The notes under the pieces are model-generated. The model worked only from the letters and a program-made list of their open reading frames with translations, searched no databases and was not told the origin of the DNA. Both the position numbers and the translations under genes were made by a program. Positions 50,715 to 59,666 of a DNA stretch of 64,000 bases are shown here, one piece after another. Origin of the DNA: Chloroflexota bacterium (GTDB lineage: Bacteria; Chloroflexota; Anaerolineae; Aggregatilineales; Phototrophicaceae); contig JAPOWK010000084.1 of the NCBI GenBank assembly GCA_026707665.1, positions 1-64,000 of the forward strand. The letters run 5' to 3'. The stretch's first letter is position 1, and every line of letters begins with the position of its first letter.

Positions 50715-50986
50715 GCACAACGAATAGCGACCAAAGTCAGGACAGCTTGCAGGACCGGAAAGGTCGCATCATACTCGCGGGCGCGGCCCTTGGCGCGGCG
50801 CTCGGCTTGCTTTCGAGCTATCTTTACACACGCGCGGCCGAAGAGAGCGACAATCCAGAGGCGGGCGCGCTGGGCTCAGTGTCGACGGGGCAAGCGCTCG
50901 CTGTGCTCTTGGCGATCATGGGCCTCGTGCGCCAGATAGCCGAATTGGGCAAACCGAATAAAGACGAGAAGTCGGGCAAGAAGTAA
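50711..50986 (+). CDS. Small protein with two hydrophobic helices
   Basis: 91 residues. A polar N-terminus (STTNSDQSQDSLQDRKGR) is followed by IILAGAALGAALGLLSSYLYTRAA, a Glu-rich turn, and TGQALAVLLAIMGLVRQIAELG, with a Lys-rich tail ending in GKK. Glycine-zipper-like spacing (GAALGAALG) is visible in the first helix. It overlaps the preceding gene by four bases and so is translationally coupled. A membrane role with its partner is likely; no family recognised. It is convergent with the XseA-like gene, 91 bases away. Confidence 0.6.
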   Translation: MSTTNSDQSQDSLQDRKGRIILAGAALGAALGLLSSYLYTRAAEESDNPEAGALGSVSTGQALAVLLAIMGLVRQIAELGKPNKDEKSGKK

Positions 50987-51077
50987 GTAATGCGCTGGCT
51001 TGTTGCATGCTCGGGGTCCGGTGTCCCGGCATTTGTAGCGCTTCAACGGGCGATCGTACAGATGCTGACCTAAGTCG

Positions 51078-52133
51078 TCATTGCACTTGAGCGATCAGAA
51101 CCGCGATAAAGTATGCGACAGAGGCGACCGCCAGTATCAGCAACACTACAATTAACACACTCGTAGCTCGTGACGAGCCCGCTGTCGGCGGTTCCGGTCC
51201 CCGAGAAACTGGCTCTACCTTTTGCGATGGCGCGCCGCGTCTGCCGAAATCACGTTGGGCGGAAACGGAGGCGGCTCGGTGTTCTATTCGGTGTGGTGTG
51301 TTCGTCGCATTGGCGGGCGATTCGCGCAGACAGAGTTCCGCCAGATAATGAGCGACCGCGGTCGGGGTGGATGTGGCATAGTCGGCTACATCATCGGCCA
51401 GAGTGCTATCTCTGTGGTGACCAATGCCAGTAACGAAGTAGGTTTTGCTTTGAATGACAGCTTCCGCAATTTCGAAGGAATCGAAGACGGCGAGATTCTC
51501 CGAGCGCCCGCCGCCGCGAATGATCGCGATCAGGTTTATGGCCGAGCTTTTGTCGAAGGCGTGAATGGCATCAACTATGGATTGGATTGCACGATCGCCT
51601 TCCAGAATGACGTATTTCCATTCAACTGGCGCTAGCACGCGGCGTTCGCCGGCGCTCTGATAGGCGTCCTCAAAATCGCCAATGGCGCGGCTACCTCGGC
51701 TGGTTATAATGCCGATCCGCCGAATGCGCGAGGGAGGCGTTCTCTTTTCTGGAGGATAGAGCCCCTGCGCGCGTAAGCGATCAACAGCAGGAGTTGCATC
51801 GACAGAATCGTCCGAAAGGCGCAGGTCGGTCACATTCATCTGCGCTTCGGCGCGATCTTCGTAGAAGTGAATGTCTCCGAAGACTTCGACATCGAGGTGA
51901 TTGCGAAGTTCAAGCGGTAAACGGCCCGCCTGCTCTGCGCGCATCATGCAGCGGATTCGCGTCTTGTCATCGACCAGATCGAAATAGACATGTCCCAAAT
52001 CCGACTTGAAATAACGGTCGATTCGGCCGCCAACCCAGAAGAATTGTTCCAGCGTCTCCGCCTCAACGATACTGCGGATCATTCGATTGACTTGACCGAT
52101 GCTGCGTCGGCGCGCGGAAGTGGGCGTGGTCAT
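51078..52133 (-). CDS. XseA-like nuclease domain protein with a C-terminal membrane helix
   Basis: 351 residues. The N-terminal OB-fold (SIGQVNRMIRSIVEAETLEQFFWVGGRI) and catalytic core are clearly exonuclease VII large subunit: GIITSRGSRAIGDFEDA, AIIRGGGRSENLAVFDS, and GIGHHRDSTLADDVADYATSTPTAVAHYL, keeping the His-x-x-Asp metal pair seen as HETD in E. coli. The long coiled-coil C-terminus that binds XseB is missing. In its place is a low-complexity linker and a hydrophobic helix, ATSVLIVVLLILAVASVAYFIAVLIAQ (written in two parts: about residues 322-340 and on to 349). No xseB is nearby. It would act as a membrane-anchored nuclease, if active. The ATG at 52133 is clear. Confidence 0.75.
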   Translation of the reverse strand: MTTPTSARRRSIGQVNRMIRSIVEAETLEQFFWVGGRIDRYFKSDLGHVYFDLVDDKTRIRCMMRAEQAGRLPLELRNHLDVEVFGDIHFYEDRAEAQMNVTDLRLSDDSVDATPAVDRLRAQGLYPPEKRTPPSRIRRIGIITSRGSRAIGDFEDAYQSAGERRVLAPVEWKYVILEGDRAIQSIVDAIHAFDKSSAINLIAIIRGGGRSENLAVFDSFEIAEAVIQSKTYFVTGIGHHRDSTLADDVADYATSTPTAVAHYLAELCLRESPANATNTPHRIEHRAASVSAQRDFGRRGAPSQKVEPVSRGPEPPTAGSSRATSVLIVVLLILAVASVAYFIAVLIAQVQ

Positions 52134-52159
52134 CTAATCTGGTCGTCGTCGCAGGCGGT

Positions 52160-54697
52160 CTATGATTGCGATTTCATGTATTGATCAAAGACAAACTTGA
52201 CTGGGTCCACACCTGGCGGAAGGATGACTTTGCGACTGCGACCGGCGCCGGGTTCTTCGCCGACCACGCCCCATTTTTCAAGCAGATCCATGATGCGCCC
52301 GGCTCTCGGATAGCCCAATCCGAGCCGCCGTTGAATCAGGGACGCGGATGCCTCGTCGCTCTCGACCACAAGCTTAAGCACGTCTTGCAGCATTGGATCC
52401 GTATCGGACATGAATTGACGGCGCTTCAGATCTGGCTCCCAAGGTCCTTTGTCTCTGGGCGGCGCCAAGCCGGCTTCTAGAAGCTGCGCCTGCTTTTCCT
52501 TCCAGTGTTCCACAACGACGCGGACATCATCCTCGGAGACGAAGCAGCCCTGGACTCGCTGTGGGTCGGCCGCGTCCGCAGACAGAAAGAGCATATCGCC
52601 GCTGCCGAGCAACTGTTCGGCCCCGACTCGGTCAATGATCACTCGCGAATCGGCGCCAGAGGCGACAGAGAAGGCGATCCGGGACGGGAAATTCGCTTTT
52701 ATCAAACCGGTGATCACATCGACGCTTGGCCTCTGTGTCGCAACCACCATGTGCATGCCGACGGCGCGCGCCATTTGCGCCAGCCGGGTGAGGGCGCGTT
52801 CCGTTTCATCGGGGTTGCTGAGCATCAAATCGCCGATCTCATCGATCAGAATCACCATGTATGGCAGCGGCGACGCAATTTCGCTCTTGGCAAGCTGCGC
52901 CTCGTTATACATGTGGATGTTTCTCGCGCCGCTTTCATTCAGCAGTTTGTAGCGGCGGTCCATTTCTCGCGTGCACCAGCGCAAGACACCGATGATGCGA
53001 TCGTGGTTGAGCTCCACTGGACCGAGCAAATGTGGAATGCCGTCGAATCGCGAGAGTTCCACCATCTTGGGATCCAGCATCACCAGTTGCAATTCGTCCG
53101 GCGGATATTGCATAAGCAGCGCTGTGGCGATCGCGCCCATGCAGACGGATTTTCCAGAACCGGTTGTGCCAGCAATGAGCAAGTGAGGCATCTGCGCCAG
53201 ATCAACGGATACCGGCTCACCGGTGACGTTTCTGCCAAGCGGAATCAGCAGCGGCCTACCTATGCTCGCCCGCTCCCGCTTGTATTCTTCGCTTTCCATT
53301 ACGTTTCGGAGCGCCACGATACCCGCTTTCTTGTTGGGCACCTCTATGCCCATGTAGTTGGTACCGGGGACCGGCGTCTCCATCCGCAGTCGCTTGGCGG
53401 CGAGGGCCAGCGAAAGGTCACGCGCATAGGAGGCGATTCTGCTCATTCGCACACGGTCGCTGCCGTCTTCCTTGTGCGGCTGTAAGGCGTAGCGTGTGAC
53501 TGTCGGTCCTACTTGCACATCGATAACGGTTGTCTCGAGATCGAATTCCAGCAGTGTATTCTGAATTAACTTCGCGTTGTGATTGGTCTCTTCTTTATCA
53601 GGCAAGATCAGGTCGGTAAGGGTCAAGCAATCGATGTGCGGCAGGGAGTCCAGCCATACATCCCGCCTGACCGCATTCTCCGCGCCCGCCGTATCCCTGT
53701 GAAATTGGCTGTCGTCAGGCGACAGCGTCGCTTGGTCGGCGGCATTTCCGCGATCGCGATTGCCCATGGCGGAGGCTTCCGCCGGCGCAGGACTATCGAC
53801 GCCTGATTCAAGCGATTCCTTTTGATTGCGCGAAGCGGGACGCCCGGAGCGCACTCTCGCCACGCCATTTTCTTTCTCAGGCAGAGACCGGCCGTCTGGG
53901 TGTGCCGGCTCCGGTACGCTTGCTGGATTTGGCCGGATTCTCATGACCTGAGCGCGAAAAGCGGAGGATCCAGCGAGACGATGGTAGATTGCACGCGATT
54001 CGTCGTCTTCCGCAATGGACTGGGGCGCTTTCGTCGAGAGTTCGCTATAGAGCTGCAGCTTCCCGCCAACCTTCGTCAATACCGACGCGATATGCCTCCG
54101 CCGCAAACCTACTGTCACAATTGCGCAGATACCTATGAGCCCCCCAAAAAACACCAACGCGGCTTGCCGACCGAGTATCCAGAATATCGGATAGCTCAAA
54201 CCCCAGCCGATTAAACCACCGCCTTGCCCTGCGCGAGCCAGGGCACGCAACTCGCTGTCACTGTTGGCCAAATGCAGAATGGCGAGGATCGAGAGAAATA
54301 TGATCTCCAAAGCCAGCATTCTCGCGGAGCTAACGCGGAAGCGGAGGCCGGATTTTGGGAGCCAAAGCGCGATGCCAAAGGCAAACAGGGCGGAAGCAAC
54401 AAAGATCGCGCCATCGCCGAACAGTGCGGTCAACATGTCCGCCCAGGTCACCGCTACCAGCGCGTCGGAAGCGATGTAAAGCGAAATGAAGGACAAAATT
54501 CCAAATACGATAAGGGCGAAGCCAACCACTTCGTTCATCCAAGGCGGCACGCTATCTTTGAGGTCTTCCCAAAAATCGAAGTCCGGCTTCAGGTCATCCA
54601 GGGGCTTGATGACATCTTCCGCCGCGGCCGCCAAGGGGCGTTCAGCCAAGACTTCGGCAGAATGCAGCGCCTCTGGCTCGAGTGTCTCTCGTTCCAC
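52160..54697 (-). CDS. ftsK: DNA translocase FtsK/SpoIIIE
   Basis: 845 residues. Four N-terminal membrane helices lie between about residues 55 and 215. A Pro- and charged-residue-rich linker follows. The RecA-like motor starts near residue 390: Walker A LLIAGTTGSGKSVCM near 510-520, Walker B MVILIDEIGDLM, and ATQRPSVDVITGLIKANFPSR. The C-terminal gamma winged helix is QRRLGLGYPRAGRIMDLLEKWGVV, which reads DNA polarity signals. It moves chromosomes through the division septum. The start is a GTG at 54697, and the gene begins 26 bases downstream of the XseA-like stop direction, that is, it lies upstream of that gene in the same operon. Confidence 0.93.
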   Translation of the reverse strand: MERETLEPEALHSAEVLAERPLAAAAEDVIKPLDDLKPDFDFWEDLKDSVPPWMNEVVGFALIVFGILSFISLYIASDALVAVTWADMLTALFGDGAIFVASALFAFGIALWLPKSGLRFRVSSARMLALEIIFLSILAILHLANSDSELRALARAGQGGGLIGWGLSYPIFWILGRQAALVFFGGLIGICAIVTVGLRRRHIASVLTKVGGKLQLYSELSTKAPQSIAEDDESRAIYHRLAGSSAFRAQVMRIRPNPASVPEPAHPDGRSLPEKENGVARVRSGRPASRNQKESLESGVDSPAPAEASAMGNRDRGNAADQATLSPDDSQFHRDTAGAENAVRRDVWLDSLPHIDCLTLTDLILPDKEETNHNAKLIQNTLLEFDLETTVIDVQVGPTVTRYALQPHKEDGSDRVRMSRIASYARDLSLALAAKRLRMETPVPGTNYMGIEVPNKKAGIVALRNVMESEEYKRERASIGRPLLIPLGRNVTGEPVSVDLAQMPHLLIAGTTGSGKSVCMGAIATALLMQYPPDELQLVMLDPKMVELSRFDGIPHLLGPVELNHDRIIGVLRWCTREMDRRYKLLNESGARNIHMYNEAQLAKSEIASPLPYMVILIDEIGDLMLSNPDETERALTRLAQMARAVGMHMVVATQRPSVDVITGLIKANFPSRIAFSVASGADSRVIIDRVGAEQLLGSGDMLFLSADAADPQRVQGCFVSEDDVRVVVEHWKEKQAQLLEAGLAPPRDKGPWEPDLKRRQFMSDTDPMLQDVLKLVVESDEASASLIQRRLGLGYPRAGRIMDLLEKWGVVGEEPGAGRSRKVILPPGVDPVKFVFDQYMKSQS

Positions 54698-54848
54698 AAT
54701 TCAATCCGCTTATGCGCAATTCCAATTCTGACACTAGTATAGACAGATTCAAGGTTTGCTATGTCGGAAATCACTGGCAAAACAGGTTGGCGCGACTGGA
54801 ATCTGCGATTGGTGATGCCACAATGAAATCGCAGTCGGCTTTGAGGAT

Positions 54849-56768
54849 TCAATCCAGCAGCGTCTGTTCTTGCTTCAATATCAAGTCGGTCACGGCGAGA
54901 ATCGCAATGCGCTGTTTGCGATAGAGGTCGGCTTCACTCATACTCAAGCTCCGCGCTACTTCGCGAACTTTTCGGTTTTCGAGAAAACGGAGCTGCAAAA
55001 TGTTGTACAAGGTCCATTCGGGGCTCAGCAATTTGCGCTCGCCCTCGGGCTTCAGGGATGCAATTGCCTCTGCAAGCAGTTTTCGCAGCGCATTCACCGG
55101 CGTCTCTTCGCCATTTTGCATGCGGCTCTGCACGGCTCTCAGCATGATCATATTGCTCTGTGTGATGCCCGATCCGCCCCAGTAGTGCCTCAATGCGGCG
55201 CGCACTTGCTCAAAGAGCTCGTCGCGATCGGGCAAAGCGTCGATGCGTGGCGGATGCACATCCGATTGTCGGTATTCGACCTGCACCGCCCGCGAACGCG
55301 TCATCTGCAGTTGCGGCAGCAAACCTTCCAGCAGGTTAAACATTTCCGCTTGCAGATGCATATCATCGAGGCTTGTTTCAACCCGATTGACAAATGCCTC
55401 GAGGTAACCGCCCGGCGCCGCCAGTTCATCGCGCAGCGCCGCTTCGCTGTTCAACAAGCCAAGAAGACCGATGGTCAGCGACTCCGTGCCGTTGCCGCTC
55501 GCCCGACTGCTGCGCAATGGCACCAGCGCGAATTCGCCCCAGGCGAGATATCCAGGATCGGGCCGCGCCTTGCTCCGTATCGAGGCTTGCCTTAAGAGCT
55601 CGCTATCATTCAAGAGGCTTGCTTCGTCAAAATCAGCTGATCCAACCCGGCTTACCATCTCGGGCTTAGCGCCCGCGAGGCTGATGACGAAAGCCTGGTC
55701 GATGCGAAGGTAATCGCAAATGGATTCGGTCGTTGCCAGGATCAGTTGAGAAAGATCGGTGTGGGTCAAAACGCGGTCGCTGAGGGTCTGCAACTTGGTG
55801 ATCTGTTCGTCGTCCTCGTCGCGGTAGATGAAAAACTTTTCGAAGTATGGCAAGGCGAGAGAGACGAACCACTGCCACAGCAAGACGGCCGCGACAACGG
55901 CGGGCGGTGTAAACGCTTCACCGGGCAAACTCAGGATGCGGGTGGCTTGCGCCGTGAAGTTGACCACTGCCAGCGCGATAAGCCCGGTCGCGGGACCACG
56001 CAAAAGAAAATCAAGCAATTGCTTTTTTACCAGGCGATCAGGTCTGTCGGAGCCGAAAAAGTAAAGCGGGTACGACAAGAAAAAGAGCATGAGGATGATG
56101 ATGACGTTGGCCGTATTGATCACCAGCAAGCCGAACAATGAAAATTCGTCACCCGGCTTCAGCAGTACCGAATAGGGAAATATCCCCAATGCAGGCGTCA
56201 GGAACGCGATCTGCAAATAAGCCATTCGCCGGGCGCTCGCTTGTGTCAGGCATCGCTTGCGCGCGCGCTGCACATTAAAGAAGGCGAATGCATTGGCAAG
56301 TAGGAAATAAAGCGAATAGATTAAGAATACAGGACCGGCCTGAATACTCACCGATTCTTGCGCGGCGACTACCTGGACGAGCGAATCGGAAAAAGCGACG
56401 GAGAGCAGGAATGCGGCGCCAATCAGATAGAGCAGGCGGATCACGCGCTTTCGCCGGCCGCGCGATGGCAAACCGGTCGTCGCCAGCAGCGCGTCTGACA
56501 AGTGATACATCGCGGCCGGTATAAAGGCGATGCCCGTCCACTGCAGGCGCGAGGCAATCTCGTGCGCAGCGTTGTCCGGCTCAAGCGAGATGAAGGCGTC
56601 GGCCACATAGGCGGCGGCTACACAAGCCAAAACGACAGCCGATGTCTTGGCGACTCGATTATTCAGGTTCCGAGTCAAATTGAATAGCAGAAGGGAAACC
56701 GCGATGATGGCGTTGCCCGCGGTCAAGGTCTCATTGATGGTCAAAAGCAAGGTCGTGAGTATGCTCAA
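54849..56768 (-). CDS. Membrane 7TM-GAF regulator with a C-terminal HTH
   Basis: 639 residues. Residues of about 1-320 hold seven or more hydrophobic helices similar to the N-terminal sensor region of 7TM histidine kinases. Residues of about 330-480 look like a GAF domain (LSQLILATTESICDYLRIDQAFVI). The last 100 residues have a helical block (EWTLYNILQLRFLENRKVREVARSLSMSEADLYR split over about 585-620), where REVARSLSMSEADLYRKQ resembles a sigma70 region-4 or LuxR-type helix-turn-helix. There is no histidine kinase core. It would therefore sense at the membrane and bind DNA directly. TTG start at 56768 with AGGGA upstream. Target genes unknown. Confidence 0.72.
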   Translation of the reverse strand: MSILTTLLLTINETLTAGNAIIAVSLLLFNLTRNLNNRVAKTSAVVLACVAAAYVADAFISLEPDNAAHEIASRLQWTGIAFIPAAMYHLSDALLATTGLPSRGRRKRVIRLLYLIGAAFLLSVAFSDSLVQVVAAQESVSIQAGPVFLIYSLYFLLANAFAFFNVQRARKRCLTQASARRMAYLQIAFLTPALGIFPYSVLLKPGDEFSLFGLLVINTANVIIILMLFFLSYPLYFFGSDRPDRLVKKQLLDFLLRGPATGLIALAVVNFTAQATRILSLPGEAFTPPAVVAAVLLWQWFVSLALPYFEKFFIYRDEDDEQITKLQTLSDRVLTHTDLSQLILATTESICDYLRIDQAFVISLAGAKPEMVSRVGSADFDEASLLNDSELLRQASIRSKARPDPGYLAWGEFALVPLRSSRASGNGTESLTIGLLGLLNSEAALRDELAAPGGYLEAFVNRVETSLDDMHLQAEMFNLLEGLLPQLQMTRSRAVQVEYRQSDVHPPRIDALPDRDELFEQVRAALRHYWGGSGITQSNMIMLRAVQSRMQNGEETPVNALRKLLAEAIASLKPEGERKLLSPEWTLYNILQLRFLENRKVREVARSLSMSEADLYRKQRIAILAVTDLILKQEQTLLD

Positions 56769-56838
56769 CTCAGGTCCCTATGCGCTGTCACTCTGTAGAT
56801 CCAAGTAAGTTATGAGAATTCTGCTTCGCCGCTATGTC

Positions 56839-56919
56839 ACCCCATCCCCCGGCCCCTGTTCACCCCTCGGTCCCCCCGCTCAACGGGGGGCGGACTTCCA
56901 GCGAGCTAGGGAAGGGGAG
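56839..56919 (-). repeat. Dispersed GC-rich repeat, copy 2, with a hairpin
   Basis: Reverse complement matches 31461-31505 through the blocks 56898-56919 and 56839-56857. Between them is a GC hairpin, CCCCCCG and CGGGGGG around a five-base loop at 56873-56891. No ORF is supported across it. It lies in the 236-base gap between the 7TM regulator and the GNAT gene. Confidence 0.7.
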
Positions 56920-57004
56920 ATCGTTGGCGAGGCTGTTTCTCGCACGACTAACATGGACCTACTTCTGTTAACCAGTTTAGCAAAAATCAGATTCGGCGAT
57001 GAGC

Positions 57005-57568
57005 CTAAATGGACAGGCTGAAGAAGAGCGCAATCTCACGGTTGGCGAAATGGTGGTCATTGAAGCCACAGAAACTGAAGCCCAGCGCCTTGGCAAACAG
57101 AATGCAGGGAAAGTTGGTCGTGGGAATCTCAAAGAGGATCTGCCTCAAGTGGTATTCGCTCGCCCACAGACGCGCGACGTTTACCAGGCGCGATCCTATG
57201 CTGCGGCGGCGGTAGGGTCGGTCGATCACGATATCTTGAAGATAGGCGACCTGGCTTGACGGATCCACCCGCATCGAGACGTAGCCGAGAATATGATTGC
57301 TGCTCTTGTCTTGGACAACAACAAAACAAAAGTTCTGCCGCAACGTCCATTCGAGCTGCTGCGGATCGGTTACATGCCGAGAATCCAATTGGCGCGGCAG
57401 CCGCTGTTTTCGGCAGCTGACCTGGACCTCGTCGGCCGCTTCCTGCACGGTCATTTGCCACACATGTTCGCTATGAAAGTCGCTGTCCAGCGCCAGGCAG
57501 TAGGGGATATCGGTATCGACGCCATCGCGAAATATCAGTTGAGCGGTGTCAATTCCGGCAGCTTGCAT
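57005..57568 (-). CDS. GNAT-family acetyltransferase
   Basis: 187 residues. The acetyl-CoA pyrophosphate loop motif is seen in LQDIVIDRPYRRRSIGSRLVNVARL (about residues 105-130), a Q/RxxGxG/A-like turn with RRRSIGSRL. The C-terminal strand YHLRQILFEIP and the region CILFAKALGFSFCG complete the fold. The ATG at 57568 is chosen, since GGAG lies upstream; a longer ORF would start inside the rpoD terminator region. It may acetylate a small molecule or protein N-terminus; no specific match. It is separated from rpoD by a strong terminator, so it is probably a single gene. Confidence 0.8.
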   Translation of the reverse strand: MQAAGIDTAQLIFRDGVDTDIPYCLALDSDFHSEHVWQMTVQEAADEVQVSCRKQRLPRQLDSRHVTDPQQLEWTLRQNFCFVVVQDKSSNHILGYVSMRVDPSSQVAYLQDIVIDRPYRRRSIGSRLVNVARLWASEYHLRQILFEIPTTNFPCILFAKALGFSFCGFNDHHFANREIALFFSLSI

Positions 57569-57621
57569 GGCTCTTGCGCTCCAAAGGGCTCGGAGATTGC
57601 GGACCCCAGACCGGCCGCAAT

Positions 57622-57667
57622 CAAATAAAATTATGACCCCAATCACGCAATTCGTGTGGGGTCATAA
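57622..57667 (-). terminator. Intrinsic terminator after the sigma factor gene
   Basis: On the minus strand an eleven-pair stem (57667-57657 with 57641-57631) with an inner four-pair stem and two-base bulge is followed by TTTTATTTG. It lies 44 bases after the rpoD stop and before the GNAT gene. Confidence 0.85.
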
Positions 57668-57710
57668 GAGGGAATTTGTAGATTGCTTCAATCGTGCAGG
57701 CTGCTGGACG

Positions 57711-59018
57711 CTATACCTCGTATAGATAGTCCTTGAGAATTACATGGGCAGAAGATTGGCGCAGGCGATTCAATGCTTGCGCTTCCAATTGGCGGACGCG
57801 CTCCCGGGTCACGCCGATTGTTTGCCCGACTTCTTCCAGCGTGTAAACGCGCCCATCGGCGAGCCCGTAACGCAAGCGCAAAATCTGCGCTTCACGATCC
57901 GGCAGCTTGTCCAGTGCCTGCTGCAACTGCACGTGCAGCAGATGAGTCGCGACCTCTTCCGATGGCGCCGGGCTGTTACTATCTTCGACAAAGTCGCCAA
58001 AGGTGGAATCGCCTTCGTCGTCGATTGGCGTTTCCAGGCTCACGGGTCGGCGCGAAATCTCCAGCAGGTTTTCTACCTTGTCCGGCGTTGTATCCATACC
58101 CAGAGCCAATTCATCGATTTTGGGCTCGCGTCCCAGTTCCTGCAGCAACTGCAGCTGTACGCGGCGCATCCGGTTCAATTGGTCGCCCATGTGCACCGGG
58201 ACGCGAATCGTTCGGCCCTGATCGGCGACAGCTCGGCTAACCGCTTGCCGGATCCACCAGGTGGCGTAGGTGCTGAACTTGTGGCCGCGCTGATATTCAA
58301 ATTTGTTGGTGGCGCGAATGAGCCCGATATTGCCCTCTTGAATCAGATCGAGGAAGGGAACGCCGCGGCCGATATATTTCTTGGCCACGCTGATGACGAG
58401 ACGCGCGTTGGCGCGGATCAAATGCTCTTGCGCCTTTTCTCCATCCAGCATCGTCGCGCGCAGCCCTTGTTCTTCGCTCCAACTGAGCTCAAGAACATGC
58501 TGATCCTCGCAGTCTTCGAGCCGGACTCGGGCGAACTCGGCCGCCTCCATGCGCTTCGCCAGCATCACTTCTTCCGCCGCGGTCAAAAGCGGAACACGGC
58601 CTGCTTCTTTCAAGTAGAGGCCCACTACATCGTCGGTGTCGAGCGCGGCTTGATAGCCCGCATCCGCCGTCAAGTCCTTTTTTAAGACATGGAGCAGGGC
58701 ATCGCGTTCGTCTTCTTCCTCGTCGTCAGCGTCCGCAGGCAAGGTATCGGAATGGGGCTTAACGTCCTTTTGCTCTTCCTCATCCGCGCTCTCCTGGACG
58801 GGCTTGGCCGGTCCGGGGATGACTTCAATCCCGGCTTCGAGCAAGCTATCCATGAGATCGTCAAGCAATGCGACATCGCCTTCGACGTCTGGCATTAGCT
58901 CGAGGATGTCGCTGTAAGTGACAAAACCTTGACTGTTTGACTTTTCGACTAGCTGCTTCCGCAACTCTTCGCGCTGCGTCAAATTACTGACGTTTTCCAA
59001 TACCGCTACCACAGACAT
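57711..59018 (-). CDS. rpoD: RNA polymerase primary sigma factor
   Basis: About 435 residues. Region 1.1 is present (REELRKQLVEKSNSQGFVTYSDILELMP), then a Glu/Asp-rich linker (DEEEQKDVKPHSD, DADDEEEDERDA). Region 2 holds HLIRANARLVISVAKKYIGRGVPFLDLIQEGNIGLIRA and FSTYATWWIRQAVSRA. Region 4 has LRLRYGLADGRVYTLEEVGQTIGVTRERVRQLEAQAL. All are diagnostic of RpoD/SigA, the housekeeping sigma factor. The ATG at 59018 (MSVVAVLENV) with GGAAAGG upstream is chosen over a TTG at 59045. Chloroflexota often have several similar sigma factors; this could be one of a small set. Confidence 0.93.
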   Translation of the reverse strand: MSVVAVLENVSNLTQREELRKQLVEKSNSQGFVTYSDILELMPDVEGDVALLDDLMDSLLEAGIEVIPGPAKPVQESADEEEQKDVKPHSDTLPADADDEEEDERDALLHVLKKDLTADAGYQAALDTDDVVGLYLKEAGRVPLLTAAEEVMLAKRMEAAEFARVRLEDCEDQHVLELSWSEEQGLRATMLDGEKAQEHLIRANARLVISVAKKYIGRGVPFLDLIQEGNIGLIRATNKFEYQRGHKFSTYATWWIRQAVSRAVADQGRTIRVPVHMGDQLNRMRRVQLQLLQELGREPKIDELALGMDTTPDKVENLLEISRRPVSLETPIDDEGDSTFGDFVEDSNSPAPSEEVATHLLHVQLQQALDKLPDREAQILRLRYGLADGRVYTLEEVGQTIGVTRERVRQLEAQALNRLRQSSAHVILKDYLYEV

Positions 59019-59251
59019 GCCTTTCCACTTCAGAACGCTATCCAACGACTAACGAGGCAGACGCAATCTAACCTAAATCCCATTTTCGGGCAAATGAGAT
59101 CGCGCGCTGAAAACTCAAATGTCCATGCTTCGCCATTCACATTGGTATACAGCGCTATGCGACAAGGTTCTTGCGCGCAACGCGCTGTTATTCACAAATT
59201 GAATCTAAGCAAACCAAGAGAATGACTATTAGTTCGTCCTGCTCCAGGAAC

Positions 59252-59280
59252 AATTTAACGTGTATTCAATTACTTGTCAA
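59252..59280 (-). promoter_or_regulatory. Candidate promoter of the sigma factor gene
   Basis: On the minus strand a perfect -35 TTGACA (59280-59275) is followed after 17 bases by TAAATT (59257-59252, four of six). The start point would be near 59245, giving a leader of about 225 bases for rpoD. It lies in an AT-rich stretch. Confidence 0.5.
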
Positions 59281-59660
59281 GTTTTTCACAAAGTTGATTC
59301 AGGATTGGGCATAATTCGTCCGGAATTGGTCGGCGATATTTCGCTGAACGTACCGTCTCACTCCGCTCAAAACCACAAAACGTAAAAGGTACTCAAGCTG
59401 CAAAGCGAGGCGAATCGCGCAACATACATACTCTATGACAGTTTGCAGTTCGCGGCATTTGTCGCCACTGCTGTTGTCCGCCGCCATGCCTGCGATTGGT
59501 CACCGGATATGCCACGATGCTCACAAACTGTCTCTTTTCCGCAGCGACAACTGCAATAGGCGCCAGCATTCCGATGCGCCAGCGAAATCAGCATCCGGAA
59601 CCTGCACGAATCTTCGTATATATTGCACAAGGAAAATTCAATAGTGCATAAAGATATATT
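59281..59660. other. AT-rich gap between rpoD and the arg leader with no clear gene
   Basis: About 380 bases (with the flanking 59019-59250 as rpoD leader) have no convincing ORF. Several short ORFs on both strands lack ribosome binding sites and family resemblance, with Cys-rich random-looking translations. I see no tRNA cloverleaf or repeat. A pair of TGCAC/GTGCA arms occurs at 59624-59648, upstream of the arg promoter. A small RNA could be hidden here, but nothing supports one. Confidence 0.4.
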
Positions 59661-59666
59661 CCTGAG

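Noticed and set aside
59433-59644. Overlapping 65-69 residue ORFs in the rpoD-argC gap
   Set aside because: Both strands are open over the same bases, with Cys-rich random-looking translations, no ribosome binding site and no recognisable domain.
59620-59665. ArgR-type ARG box upstream of argC
   Set aside because: The region is AT-rich with TGCAC/GTGCA arms and a partial ATTCA, but no good 18-base ARG box match. Too degenerate to call.
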